Under the pieces are notes generated by a model, which was given only the letters and a program-made list of their open reading frames with translations, made no database searches and was not told the origin of the DNA. Below, piece after piece: positions 13,506 to 25,586 of a stretch of 64,000 bases of DNA. Origin of the DNA: Athripsodes cinereus (taxonomy: Eukaryota > Arthropoda > Insecta > Trichoptera > Leptoceridae); assembly GCA_947579605.1 (NCBI GenBank), contig OX388318.1, positions 7,564,001-7,628,000 on the forward strand, in the 5' to 3' direction. Positions within the stretch are counted from its first letter, which is position 1, and each line of letters starts with the position of its first letter. The position numbers and the translations under genes are program-made.

Positions 13506-14181
13506 CTTTATTTTCTATATAATAAAATGTTTTTTTATGATGACCTAAATGAGTGCGTCGTGAAGGTGAAAAAGGTTGACATCATAATTATGAAAAAGTC
13601 GAAATCAAATATAATTTTTAGCAAAATTATAAAAAAAATTATGATATTAGAGCACTTGTTTCTGTCTACGACTTCCTAAGAGGCATTATGGGGGGAAAAG
13701 AAAAAAAATATAGCTTAAAAATGACATTAGGTAGTTTTAATATATAAAAAATTAATCATAATAAATGCTCAATCATAGTGAGAGATTGTTCTCAATATAA
13801 AATCAAGTTTCTAACAAGTTAAAACCTATAGCATTTTTGCATTGTAAAGTTTCGTATTAATTAAACTTCTCTTTTTTTATTTTCGTATCTAGCCTATCTA
13901 TTCTAAATAGTTATCTTTGTGTGTAATAATAGATCGATACATGCTATTGACACAAAAGTGATAGGTATGTCATGAATGAAAATCGATAAAACACAATGAT
14001 GATAAAAATGCACTTTGATAATATCGACTGTCCAGTTCTATAACGCAACAAGTCGAAATGTCATACCTTCGAGAAATCGCAATTTTTGTAATTTTGGTAT
14101 ATTTGTATTATGCTTTGAAAAAAAGTGAAATATACTAAATAATAATCGCACTTATAGAGACATTATGTTGTCTTTGTTCCG

Positions 14182-15545
14182 TATTTTGTAACTAATGCAC
14201 CTATAAAACCTTCAAGTTCGAAAAAATAATACAATTTTCATAATCTTTACAGTTTCATGAGCGGTCCTTGGATAGGTAACGTAATATGAAGACAATTAAT
14301 CCAAAACTATCCATCGTGTCTTGATTACTTGTTTCTTTCTAGTTTCACCGAGTCTTTACGAGGAGGTACCTTTATATAAATAATAATGAACTTTTAATTT
14401 TAGAGTTTTTTTTATACAATACAAAAACAATCGTAACCAAGGTTTCGATGGTGATGTCCACCATTTTTAAACGATTATCCCATACTTGAAAAAAATTATT
14501 GGTTTAGACTTTAGACAGTCGTTTGGAAATGGTGGACACGTCCATCGACACCTTGGTTACGATAATTTTTGCTTCGATTGATTAACCATTGCACATTTTA
14601 AATAATAATCATAAATATAGATCTACTACTACTGCTACAACATCACGGCATATCCCACAAACAGGGTAGCCAGCAGACTAGCTGCATGTAGTAAACATGC
14701 AAGCCGTCTGCGCCAAATAAAAATTAAGACATTCAAAATGGGTGGCAAACGTCATCGCTGAATTTGAGATGTAAAATGTCTTTATTTTTCCAACACTTGC
14801 CTTTTACAGGACACTCGAAAACTTACGGAAAAGAGTGAGATACCAATTCTTTGCCGGGTGCTTCATAGACTTTATTTTCTATATAATAAAATGTTTTTTT
14901 ATGATGACCTAAATGAGTGCGTCGTGAAGGTGAAAAAGGTTGACATCATAATTATGAAAAAGTCGAAATCAAATATAATTTTTAGCAAAATTATAAAAAA
15001 AATTATGATATTAGAGCACTTGTTTCTGTCTACGACTTCCTAAGAGGCATTATGGGGGGAAAAGAAAAAAAATATAGCTTAAAAATGACATTAGGTAGTT
15101 TTAATATATAAAAAATTAATCATAATAAATGCTCAATCATAGTGAGAGATTGTTCTCAATATAAAATCAAGTTTCTAACAAGTTAAAACCTATAGCATTT
15201 TTGCATTGTAAAGTTTCGTATTAATTAAACTTCTCTTTTTTTATTTTCGTATCTAGCCTATCTATTCTAAATAGTTATCTTTGTGTGTAATAATAGATCG
15301 ATACATGCTATTGACACAAAAGTGATAGGTATGTCATGAATGAAAATCGATAAAACACAATGATGATAAAAATGCACTTTGATAATATCGACTGTCCAGT
15401 TCTATAACGCAACAAGTCGAAATGTCATACCTTCGAGAAATCGCAATTTTTGTAATTTTGGTATATTTGTATTATGCTTTGAAAAAAAGTGAAATATACT
15501 AAATAATAATCGCACTTATAGAGACATTATGTTGTCTTTGTTCCG
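14182..15545. repeat. Tandem segmental duplication, copy 2 (1364 bp)
   Basis: Second copy of 12818-14181 with a constant offset of 1364. It carries the same foldback element (about 14431-14563) and the same SINE A copy. Confidence 0.9.
14625..14869 (-). repeat. SINE family A copy (duplicated with the segment)
   Basis: Same copy as 13261-13505, carried within the second half of the tandem duplication. It is not an independent insertion. Confidence 0.75.
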
Positions 15546-16404
15546 TTCAATAGTTGAACAATTCGAAATATTTATTTGTAGAGTAGAAAATAGGTACCTA
15601 CATTATTTTATTTTTCATTAATTAAATAGGTATTTAATAAGAAAATAATAAATAAGAAGAAATTCGCTCAACAACTAACCAACCTTTCATCACAAGTAAG
15701 ATCAGATCCCGAAGATTGGCACGGATTGACCACGTCATTAGATCCTAATACGATATCGTCCCACTAGGACGATCGCATCATATCATTATACAAAAGTATC
15801 AAAAGAGAAATTATCAAGAACATTTAAAGAAATGAATTTACATTATTTATACATAAGAAAAGTATATACATTGGCTCAGCCCCCAGTTTTCTATGTACAA
15901 AGCACATAGAAAACACATAGAATATTAATTATATTATATAGAGAAAGTTACAATTATATTTGCAAGTAAAACAGATTAATATATTGGCTCAAGTTCATGT
16001 CTAGGTATGATTCTACTTGGTCTATACAAGAGGAATGCATTGTGTGGGTGTGTACATATTTCAATTATATATTTATACTTACTTAAAGTTCAGAGAATTC
16101 CTTATCCTTTGGTTTCATCATTTTCTTATGGTCATCATATCATTATAGAATACATAGGTAGTTCGAGCAATAATGTTTCTTCTGTTAGCATACTTTATAT
16201 TGCAAAGATTCTACTTATATCTTTTCTTGTGTAGAATTATAGATATATATATATCCATATAAACAATCAAAAATTCATGTCAAGTGGAACAGAGATTATC
16301 ATAAGTACATCATATCCTTCCTATAAAGTGGATATTTTATTTCCATCAATGGAGCCATTCATTTAGCTCTTTGTTGCCTTCATAGTGAAATAATAGGGTC
16401 TTCC
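15546..16404. other. AT-rich non-coding DNA
   Basis: No gene recognised. A small hairpin 'atcgtcccactaggacgat' lies near 15755. Two 'ttggctca' words and a repeated 'cacatagaa' lie at 15870-15990. Confidence 0.5.
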
Positions 16405-16450
16405 AGTCTTTGGTTGGTCAAGGATTCGAACCTTGGCGTCTTATCTACTC
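16405..16450 (-). other. tRNA T-arm / B-box-like fragment
   Basis: On the minus strand the sequence reads 'caaggttcgaatccttg'. That is a perfect 5-bp stem around a seven-base TTCGAAT loop, and it matches the Pol III B box GGTTCGANNCC. No matching acceptor or D arm was found upstream, so this is not a convincing complete tRNA. It may be a tRNA relic or the head of an unrecognised SINE. Confidence 0.35.
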
Positions 16451-16929
16451 CAAGTATAAACTAGGTTATTGGAAAAGTAAATACAAGGAGGCGAAGAGAT
16501 GTACTTTGGCATGATTAATAGTATTGAATCTACTTATAGGTACATATAATGGATCTCAACAGAAAAATAACGTATGGTAAGTGATTCACATTTATTGTGC
16601 AAATATATATTACATAACAAGACAGTTGCTTTCAAAGTAAATTTGTAGGGAATAATATTCCGCACAATATGCAAAATTATGAAAGTTCTACCATATTCGG
16701 ATTGAGATAATAAAACAAACAATGGTAATTATCAAATACACCAACCTTGGTATTATCAATATAAATCAATACCTGGTGTATCATATGATGTATAAACATT
16801 TAAATGGAATCATTCATTCTTCATTCAAACTCAAGATCTTAAATTATTACACAAAGGGAATTAATATATAAAATAGTTCAATGATAATATGAATTCTGTT
16901 ATGGAAAAATTATCATTATATACAATATA

Positions 16930-18130
16930 CAGTAGTAATATAGTCACTTACAGATAGACAGGCGAGCTGTTGTTGAATAACACAAAGCCGAGTATATTAC
17001 AGATGAAGTATTGTGTACACTTGGACGGTAGAAGGCAGAATCGTGTAAGAAACATACTCTAATGTCTCTATGGCGGTCGCTGATCATACCAAAGACGTAC
17101 AGGGGAGTGTAGGTGGTGCCAGAATCTGATAGATTCTGTCCTCAGGACGGAATAGATCACTACTTCTCCAGAGGCATGAGAATTCTTACATGTTCCTACT
17201 CTATCCTCATTGTAAAAGGTAGCAGGCGTCACTATTTCAATAGTCCTTCCAAGTATACGCAGCTAGTCATTCAATCACTCTTATAACACGGGTCGTGACC
17301 GGAAAAGTTAATTGAGGATTACCAAGTTCACAAAGGAATGAGTGTTACATCGGTAAACCACCGATACGCAATACACAGACTACCCGCGTTGAAGAGGTAT
17401 TCGTTGCAGACTTCGGAACACATTCATGTTTTTAATTAAATTTATAATACTGAGCAAGTAGAAAGAATAGTTTATGCGCTTTTTTATGATTCCTATCATT
17501 GAATATTTGTTCAGAAACAATGGATTATCCACTTCACACGGTTATGTATAATGGCGGGAACAGCAAAACCACGCCCAAACAAACACAAATGCTATATTAC
17601 TCAAAATCTTCAAATGTTGTCTTTATAACACCACAATAATCGTAATCTATATGACTCAAAGGAAACACAAGACTGTTCATAACATTATTCTGTTTATTGA
17701 TTACTATTGATTAATTATCATTATTATCGTACCCTGATATGGGCGGTAAGATTGGTCGCGCGCGTAATAACTAACACAGATTTTTAAAGTACATTATTAA
17801 CGACACACAATAAGAATAGTTTTACGTACAAAAGAGGGCAACACACTTGTTTATCACATTATGAAGTTAAGTACTATTAAATAATTATCGTTAGTATTAT
17901 TATTGTGTCGGAGCTACACACAAGGCGGTTCGCAACCAAGGCGGGGAAGGGACAACCCCTTCCTTCGTCCAACCTATGCCATGGTTTGCGGGTAACTGAT
18001 TTCAAAAAGACGCGTTCTATTCAACAAACAGTTGGTCTAACGAATTAAGTGCCGAGTGCAAGTACGGGGTTCACACAGATACCTTCGAGAAGTCACGTGA
18101 CATCGGATGATTTCCATAACGTTCGATTAT
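16930..18130. other. Unclassified GC-richer block
   Basis: About 1.2 kb clearly less AT-rich than its surroundings. It contains short perfect palindromes ('agaatctgatagattct' and 'gtcctcaggac' near 17120-17150), a 'gtcgcgcgcg' island near 17755 and an 'aaccaaggcggggaagggacaa' stretch near 17935. No long open frame or known domain was found on either strand. It could be the remains of a retroelement terminal repeat or a non-autonomous transposon, but I cannot place termini. Confidence 0.4.
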
Positions 18131-18189
18131 TATTATTATTATGGATGACTCATGGACAACAAATGACTGTAGGAACATTAGCCAGTATG

Positions 18190-18775
18190 AACTTCTCCGC
18201 AGCGATTATTTAATGCGTAGCAATCCATAGAAGAAAGGTATTCTGCAGGGTATACCCGAGGGCAGAAGACCGTTAGGGAGACCAAGACAAAGATTGTTGG
18301 ATAACATCAACTGAGATTTAGAGGAGCTTAATGCTAAAGACGACTGGCAGTCCGTTGTTCTAGATCATGGGTGGCCAACCTTTTCAAACCAACCAAAGCA
18401 GCCGGGCCAAATTTCAGAATGAGATTTCCTACCGGGCCGCACAACAATAATATACTCCATACATGGAACATCTGATAATTTACTTCACCTTAAAATTTCT
18501 ACCCCCCCCCGTCGCTAAATTTTCAAAATGGTATAGGAATTTGAAATGTTTCAAAACTCCTCGGTTTTTTTTAATATTTTCTCAAAATACCTCTTTCAAA
18601 AAAGTAACGGGTAGGTACTTGTACCGACTATTACCTATTAAAAAAAATGTGCATATGCTTCGCGGGCCGCGGGTTGGCCACCGTTGCTCTAGATAGAAAG
18701 GCTTGGAGATCTATTGTTTCGGAGGCAAAAGTCCTGCAAGGGCGTAAGTAAGTTATTCGGCCATCGGAAGTAAGT
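18190..18775 (+). pseudogene. LINE C-terminal remnant split by a hAT-like MITE
   Basis: Two pieces of one reading frame, 18190-18365 and 18695-18775, encode a non-LTR retrotransposon tail. The first has GIPEGRRPLGRPRQRLLDNI, then a stop, then ELNAKDDWQSVVLD. After the MITE the frame resumes with RKAWRSIVSEAKVLQGRK and a stop. The Gly-Arg-Pro-Arg word followed by an aromatic or Leu-rich stretch is typical of the region after the reverse transcriptase domain. The copy ends in a 'gtaagtaagta' tail. It is 5'-truncated, has an internal stop and cannot function. The insertion makes it older than the MITE. Confidence 0.7.
18366..18686. mobile_element. hAT-type MITE (321 bp)
   Basis: Terminal inverted repeats are CATGGGTGGCCAACC (left) and GGTTGGCCACCGTTG (right). 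They match as CAnnGGTGGCCAACC and begin with the CA typical of hAT elements. The flanks are ttctagat (18358-18365) and ctctagat (18687-18694), an 8-bp target duplication with one change that fits the nTCTAGAn preference known for part of the hAT superfamily. The interior has no transposase, so the element is non-autonomous. It interrupts a LINE frame, which independently confirms both boundaries. Confidence 0.85.
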
Positions 18776-21700
18776 AAGTATTTAATATATAAAATATTTA
18801 ATTACACAATTAAATATTTAATATATAAAAGAAACCGTGAATTTTTATGTTTATTTGTTTGCGAAATCGGTAGAGTGATTTCATCTATTACAAATTAAAT
18901 AGGAATTTTCGGAAATTTCGACTTGTTTAAGTGTCGAACTGGACAGTCGATATATTTCAATGTATTACAATTCTCATACGATACTATTATGTTGTAAGAG
19001 AATATCCGTGTGAAGTAGATACTACTACTCCATGTCCATACCACTACCACAATCCATAAAGAGAACTATTGTATCATTTGACTGTAATGCTATTTGTATC
19101 ACACTCAATATGATTAGTTGACTCTGAATATAAACAGCTTTTGATCGACGAACTGTCGAGTCATCGTCAATAAAAAAAAGTATGGATTAATGAATGACAA
19201 TGACAAACCAACATTTCAAAAAAAGCTCATGTATAGGTTTTGGTACTCAAGACTTACCTATTCGATTCTTAACTTGATAGGGATGTATTTTCAGAAGCCT
19301 GAAAGGATAACATGCCATTCATCAAGATTAAATAAAAAAAAAATATTTACAGTACAAAGTATAACAATTTTTTACTATTTAAATTCAATTCATGCATTCA
19401 ATATTACCTCACTGGATTTGCACCCATATCGACGTAATATTTATTGTAACAACTACAAAAACATATCATTATTACTATTACTGCCATTATTTATTTATTA
19501 ATTAAATATAACTAATATTACATACAATAACAACATTATGCATCTATAGGTATCATTGCTACTATAGTAAATCCATTGAAAACGATAAAAAAAAACAAAT
19601 TCTTCCCAACTGATGACAATAATATTATGAAAAACATCAAAATAAATGTTATGCCATCACAAAATATCCATGATGACATTTACATAGGATGAGTGACATA
19701 CTGACATTCCTAACCGAAAAATTGTAGATGTAAATTGTCTTAAACATGAGGAATTAAGAGTAGGTTGCTAGTTGCTGTAAAAGGCACGTGTTCGAATAGT
19801 ATAGTAGTAGTAGTGCTAGTTAAATCTATCTATTTAAATTATCACACCACCTGTATCTATGTAAACATAATACATAATGTCCTCTCAGTGCAAATTAAAA
19901 ATGGGACATTAATGGTGGTATACTTCATAGCTGAATATATACATTTACAATGGTAAAATATATAAATTTATCAATCATGTGTCTACTTCAGAAGGATATA
20001 ATATAAAATTTTATCCTGTTTTCTCTACTACGATAATTTCACCAATAATTAAACGAAAGCTTAAGCCCTTTTCATGACCTACATTATAATATTTACCACG
20101 GATTGAATGTTATTATTTCTGTGAATAGATAGAATTTGTAGATAAGTAGATATACTATATTTATTATTTATTATCATATTTTGTACAATGTACAAAACGT
20201 GTGCAGATATGAATAATTAAGGTACACGTTTGCTTGGTAGGAGATAACATTATTAGTATTATGATTCGGTTCTATCGTAAGTCAATATTTGATAACATCA
20301 TCTGCTGATAAAAGCTACAAAATATTATGTATCCTACAAACAGCATCCTATAATCAGCAACATTTGTACAATAGGAATATTGTGATGATTAATCCATAGT
20401 ACCTACTTACCATTACCTATGTAGGTACTGTTCATTGCGATTATAAACATGTTTTATTATAGGTATGTATTGAATATGAAATATATTCTTACATATTACA
20501 GATCTCGATACGCTAAACCTATTTCAAACAAATGTTATCCAATCACGATAAAATAAATCTTTTGTTTTTATAATGTTGTTGTTGGTTTAGTTTGTAAGTA
20601 AATAGGTACATTGATTGAATATGAAATGTATATTTCTGTAAAGGGTATTAGCTGTTAACTTGATTAAATAAAAAAATAGCTTTATACCCGATTAACATTT
20701 TATGTTTGACTATTTTTTTCTTGATTTGAATGAAGCTTTTGTAAATTAACACTTGCATATTGTAAAACGGGCTAATTTCTATAATGATGTTTGATTTTTT
20801 AAAGTAAAATAATTATTATCATTTGATTCGTTTTGGTTAAACATGGTTTCATGTATTAGATTTTTTAGATAGATGATCTAGGGTCTCAATCTTTTTACTA
20901 AAGGTTAAGTATTTTGGTTGTTATAGTAGGTATACTTTCATAAGATCAGGAGTCTGTCCAAATCAAAAAGGTAATTAAATTTACATATTTAATAATCTAT
21001 CGGTAATCTGTAGTAACTTACGATTGAACGAGAACAGTAAAATTACCGATCTAAAGTAACAATATTTGAATTTGCATAACTAATCCTTTGTTGTGTTCAA
21101 TTCATTATGGCCGTCAGTGCCTGTCGTTTAAGCCTGTGAAAGTTTAATGAATGTAATGTGGTCGTTATCTCTGCGCTTAGTCGAAGGATAGAACGGCGAC
21201 GTTTATTGATGAGATACTTAGAAAAGTTTTCTCATTACGTAGAATATATTATGTAGGTTGATACCAAACTCTCTGTACGAATAATCGAAGACAATGGAAA
21301 ATCTTTGAAATCATAGTTAAAATAAAATGAACTTTTTAATCTCCTATTTTGTATGAAGTATGTTTGGCTATTAATTTGAATTTTTGTATTATTATTCCTT
21401 CATCTATCCATCTAATATAAGTGAAAATTTATTTTATAATTAACATATGCCTATTAAATTTCTGACATCTTAATGTATTTTGTATTAATTTTTTTGACAT
21501 TTCAATTATCTAGTACAATTCATATAGGTATATTATATTTTTCTTCTATCTACTTGACATCTCAATACTGTATTACAATAATAATTGTTCTTGACATTTA
21601 CCAAACCTTTGTTGACATTTACACTCTCACTTCAATGTTTTGATTTTTCATGACTTTTCTAATTGATTTGTTTCGACTAATTTTATGATTGTTTGATTTC

Positions 21701-21878
21701 CAATTATCTTTGTTCTTCGGCAATTGTAGTTCTGTTCCAACCGAGTTGTGAATGAGAATTATGTTTTGTTTTTGTGTATAGGTATTGTAACATGTAAAAG
21801 GCTCACGCCGTGGATGTGTGTATAAATATAAATATAAAATAACGAGATAAAAAAAAATGCGTTTATATCATAACAGAA
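18776..21878. other. AT-rich non-coding DNA
   Basis: About 3.1 kb with no gene I can support. Short open frames (for example 19190-19501) have no recognisable content. A partial SINE A-like word ('ctgtaaaaggcacgtgttcgaa') lies near 19773, followed by 'tatagtagtagtag'. Confidence 0.5.
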
Positions 21879-21971
21879 GATGTTAAATGTCTTATACACG
21901 AATATCTTACTTTTATAGGGCACTGAAATAGTGTAGAGACCTTTTCTTTGTCAGGGACTCCACAGTCTAGA
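21879..21971 (-). repeat. Degenerate SINE family A fragment
   Basis: 'gatgttaaatgtctta...cttttatagggcactg...tttgtcagggactcc' aligns with the head half of SINE A in minus orientation. It is recognisable only by comparison with the better copies. Confidence 0.45.
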
Positions 21972-22200
21972 AAGTGCCACAAAAAGGTAATATATGTAAA
22001 TTTTGTTATATTACGCATATCTTGCAGGACACTCACGTTTTGAAAATATGTATTCTTACTACGTGTGTGTGGGCTCTGTGTTTGTAGAGTTACGTGACAG
22101 AAACAAAGGATATAAACAAACAGTTTGAAAAAAAAAATGGTAAAAAATATTCTAAAATACGGTAAAAAATATTCTAGAATCGTATTTCGAGTAATACATA

Positions 22201-22773
22201 TCGTTGGCGTGGAGGTGAAGTGATCCAAGCCACACTTTTTTGAAAAATGAGTTAAGTATGCAGCTTTGTTCAGAAAATCACGGAGTACATAGTGGTGAAG
22301 AGAAATAAGTGATTTGATATTCCTAAAGGGCATTTTTGGAAGATAATGAAGAGATGTTAAGTGTTTTTACATCATTTCAAGTGTGTGTTAGAGCATTTCA
22401 CTAATGCATATAGGAATAAAATTTAATTGAACTATTTAATAGTTCAATTAAATTATAGAAGTGAAAAGATCCAAGCCGCATAGCGCGTAACTTTCCAACA
22501 ACTTTCCTACAGGTGGATCTTTCTCAGCTACAGTGGTGAAATAACCCAAGTGATAAATTCGTGTTTACTTCTAAAATATTAAAATTCTTTAATATTCTTT
22601 ATATTAATGGAATATGTGATCAGGAATATTGTGTATAAATTTAGCGAAATCTATGCAAAAATAACTTAGTTATAGTCAGATTAGTACTGGCGGATGCGAC
22701 AGCATAACTTCATCACCATTTTTCTCGAAATGTCTGTTTTGGGGGTTAGATCACTTCACATCCACGGCAACGA
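22201..22773. mobile_element. 573-bp non-autonomous TIR element, TA target site
   Basis: Terminal inverted repeats of 25 bp occupy 22201-22225 (TCGTTGGCGTGGAGGTGAAG...) and 22749-22773, with 23 of 25 positions matching. TA dinucleotides flank both sides. The word 'gtgaagtgatccaagcc' recurs in variants inside (near 22459 and 22530), giving subterminal repeats. A perfect palindrome tttaattgaactatt/aatagttcaattaaa sits near 22420-22455. No transposase is present. The TA duplication suggests the Tc1/mariner group but is too short to decide. Confidence 0.65.
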
Positions 22774-23214
22774 TATATTGTTTGATTTATTTTTAGAATG
22801 AATTGAATGAATATAATAGATGAGAAAGTAGAAATCGTGTTTTATTTGTATTTTCTCACAATAAAAGTTATATAAATATTAAAATAATTTGTATGCTTGC
22901 CCATATTTTTTTGTTCTATATTATCACACGCACAAAAAATCTTCCATCAACTTATGTTTTCCTTCAAGATGACGTCTTTAAGCACCTACAACTGTGTGCT
23001 CTATGATATTTTTAATAATTTTAAGCAATATTTCTAAATAAATAAAAATATTGATATTCTCACTAGTTTTAAAAACATTTTGTAAAGCCACAACAAGAAA
23101 TCAATATTGATTCTTCTACTTCTAAATATATTTTGTCGGATTTCCCGTTGACAATCACTTGGAAGAAACGTTCTCTGTCCTGGGCAGCATAAAACAGCTC
23201 CTCCACATTCATCA
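22774..23214. other. AT-rich non-coding DNA
   Basis: Nothing recognised. Confidence 0.4.
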
Positions 23215-23470
23215 TCACAGTTCACTCTCAGATGTTCTGATGCCAGGAAATTTGCTTCCTTCCAACTCCTCTACGGCACTCAATCTTCTTTTTTATGACT
23301 AGTTGTAAAATGGTCCATTATGTGACCAAAGTACGAAGTTCAACGGAGCTTCATTGTTGTAAATGATTATTTCTATGCATTTGCTCTAAGTAAAACTCCA
23401 GCGTTACGTATCATATCAGTCCAGGATATTCTCAACATCCTTCGGTGGATCCACATTTCAGACGGTTAAG
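23215..23470 (-). pseudogene. Degenerate LINE family 2 fragment
   Basis: Read on the minus strand it shows decayed pieces of the same C-terminal region seen at 24499-25157. The clearest word is KIECRRGVGRK (near 23250-23285), the counterpart of KIEGRRGAGRR. Upstream there are traces of the tract containing the conserved aromatic and histidine residues, with several stops and frameshifts. It is non-functional and probably old. Confidence 0.55.
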
Positions 23471-24498
23471 GATAATATTGATTAACAAAAGTAATAGGAA
23501 AATTTATGCCAAGGGCCAAGACCAAAACTACACACTCTGAAAAAGTGATGTGAGAGAATAGCGTGGATGATACCAGAACTATACTAATTACAGAAATATG
23601 CAAATGTAAGGGTGGGTTTATACCCGTGTGTCTGTAAATTCATATACAAATTTTCTGATTATCTCTAAATTTCACAATACATACATTTATAATACATTCC
23701 ACGTGGGAGTATCTCCTTTACTATTAATACTTACTATTAGATATGTAAATAGTATAACGACCTTAGTTTAAATGATTAGACATAATGTTTGTAAGCAAGA
23801 CATACACGTTTTAACAACTCAAAGGTATCTTAAACATATTATGCTTAATTTATTGATATTAACAAAATATTTAATGCTCGTAAAGTAATTGGTAAATGTC
23901 AATACAATTTATTGAGATCAAAGCAATTCCCATAGGTTATACACACCTTTGAAAATAATAATATCTATAATTGTATGCAAATTTACTGTAACTTGAGGTT
24001 GCCTATTCGAAGCAATTGATCAAAGTACCATGCAAGATGGTTGACTTGCTATATCAAATAACGCATAATTACCATCTTGCATATGACCCTTCTAGACTAT
24101 TGACTCTTGGAATACTCGTATAATGAATATGGATTAATTCAGGCGAAACTGCAGGTAATATTAACCTCGCGAATGTGAATAAGATGACAGTTTATTGCCA
24201 ATAGTTAAGTTTATCATTTTGTGATCTGAAAGGATATCTTAACCTACACACAAAAAGTTCAATGTTTCAAAAGTTTATTCTCTGTAGAAGATATATGTAT
24301 AGGTATCCAATATCTTATGTGTATTATTTTTTACTTTAAAAATGTATTTCTTTGCAATCGCTTTAGTATATCTATACAGTTCCATATATTTCTGTCAATC
24401 TTTCGAAAAACCTTATTTTATTGCATATTATTGGATAAACTTGTTGTGTTTTCAATCAAGTGTATTTTATTTTCAAAACTTTATGAACTTCCAATATT
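23471..24498. other. AT-rich non-coding DNA
   Basis: No gene seen. A short inverted pair 'catgcaagatggt'/'accatcttgcat' lies at about 24030-24085. Confidence 0.5.
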
Positions 24499-25157
24499 AT
24501 GGACAAATTCAAATACCTTGGCAGTATGATAACGCAATCTCTTGACCCGGATACTGAAGTGAAGTGCAGAATTGAGGCAACCCGTGCTGCATTTAATTAA
24601 ATGAGAGTGCTCTTCGAGTAATTAAAGAATTTGCATGAAGAGTATGGATGACATGGGAATTGACATTCCTGCAACATCCATGGGTGTGGGAGGGTGCAAC
24701 CCTTAATGTGCTCTTCTGCAACGACAATCTTAATCTGAAACTTCGACAGAGACTCGTAAAGTCCTATGTATGGTCTATATTGCTGTACAGTTCTGAAACC
24801 TGGACCCTAAAAATGAATACGATGAATCGCTTGGAGGCATTTGAAATGTGGCTTTATAGAAGAATGCTTCGTATTCATTGGACTGATAGGACAGAGAGCT
24901 CCTGTTGGATGTCAAAGTGCGCAAGATCTCATATCTGGATTAGGTATATAATGCGTGGAGAAAAGTACCACGTTCTGCGTTTGATTATGACAGGCAAGAT
25001 AGAGGGACGTCGAGGGGCTGGCAGAAGGCAGACATCGTGGCTGCGTAATATACGAGATTGGACTGGAATGAGAGGTGTGGAGGAGTTATTCCAGACAGCA
25101 CAGGACCGAAACGCCTATGCCAGAGTGATTGCCAACGTCGGGGGGACCTGAAAGGGT
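24499..25157 (+). pseudogene. LINE family 2, C-terminal part of reverse transcriptase ORF
   Basis: A 5'-truncated non-LTR retrotransposon copy. It starts with DKFKYLGSMITQ, the usual end of the reverse transcriptase domain. It continues through RIEATRAAFN, one stop, then MRVLF; then, after a 101-bp insertion, CNDNLNLKLRQRLVKSYV, LLYSSETWTL, EAFEMWLYRRMLRI, GEKYHVLRLIMTGKIEGRRG and SWLRNIRDWTG, ending at the 'ggggggacctga' stop region. It then has a 'gaagaagaaaaa' tail. The insertion duplicates 'gtgctcttc' and shifts the frame. With the stop and truncation the copy is dead. Fragments at 23215, 42505 and 63101 are relatives. Confidence 0.85.
24616..24716. repeat. 92-bp insertion plus 9-bp duplication inside a LINE frame
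   Basis: 'gtgctcttc' occurs at 24607-24615 and 24708-24716. Ignoring one copy and the intervening 92 bp makes the two LINE reading frames join exactly. The insert has no obvious inverted repeats or poly(A). A 9-bp target duplication from an unidentified short element is the simplest reading. Confidence 0.55.
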
Positions 25158-25386
25158 ACCTACAGAAGAAGAAAAATATGTGATTCTCTAATGTAATTAA
25201 ACCATTTAAATGAACAAGTACAAATAAAGCAGGGTAGATAACCATAATATTATTACATAGCTTTAGTTATTATTGCTAGGCACTCAGGTATTAACGGTGA
25301 TGATATTCCATTGCAAATAACTGAGATGTTGTTAGCAATAAGAATACATGAAACATTTATATTTACAGAGTTCATAGTAATTATCT

Positions 25387-25586
25387 CCTGTAAAGCACCC
25401 GGTAAAGAATTGGTCTCCCACTCTTCTCCATAAGTGAGTGTTCTGTAAAAGGCAGGTGTTCGAAAAAATTGAGATATTTTACATCTTAAATTCAGCGATG
25501 AGGTTTGCCACCCATCCTGAATGTCTTGATTTTATATTGGCACTGAGAGGATAGCTTGCATGATATGCCGTGATGGTATAGTAGTA
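25387..25586 (+). repeat. SINE family A copy (internal deletion near 3' end)
   Basis: It runs from 'cctgtaaagcacccggtaaa' through 'ggcaggtgttcgaa' (a B-box-like word), 'cttaaattcagcgatgaggt' and 'ccacccatcctgaatgtctt' to 'tgccgtgatggtatagtagta'. About 40 bp before the tail, present in the 52079 copy, is missing. Confidence 0.75.

Larger units (their letters stand above)
12818..14181. repeat. Tandem segmental duplication, copy 1 (1364 bp)
   Basis: This 1364-bp segment is followed immediately by a second copy at 14182-15545. Every block compared matched, including a long T run, a foldback element and a SINE. The boundary is sharp: base 12817 differs from 14181, and both copies end in 'tctttgttccg'. 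No target-site duplication or shared terminal motif points to transposition. It is either a young duplication or an assembly duplicate. Confidence 0.9.

Noticed and set aside
13494..15043. Paired identical 61-codon frames (13494 and 14858)
   Set aside because: They lie partly over a SINE and in a duplicated AT-rich segment; identity reflects the duplication, not selection.
21863..22333. 156-codon minus-strand frame
   Set aside because: It spans a degenerate SINE A piece and the end of a TIR element. Composition is AT-driven and no motif is visible.
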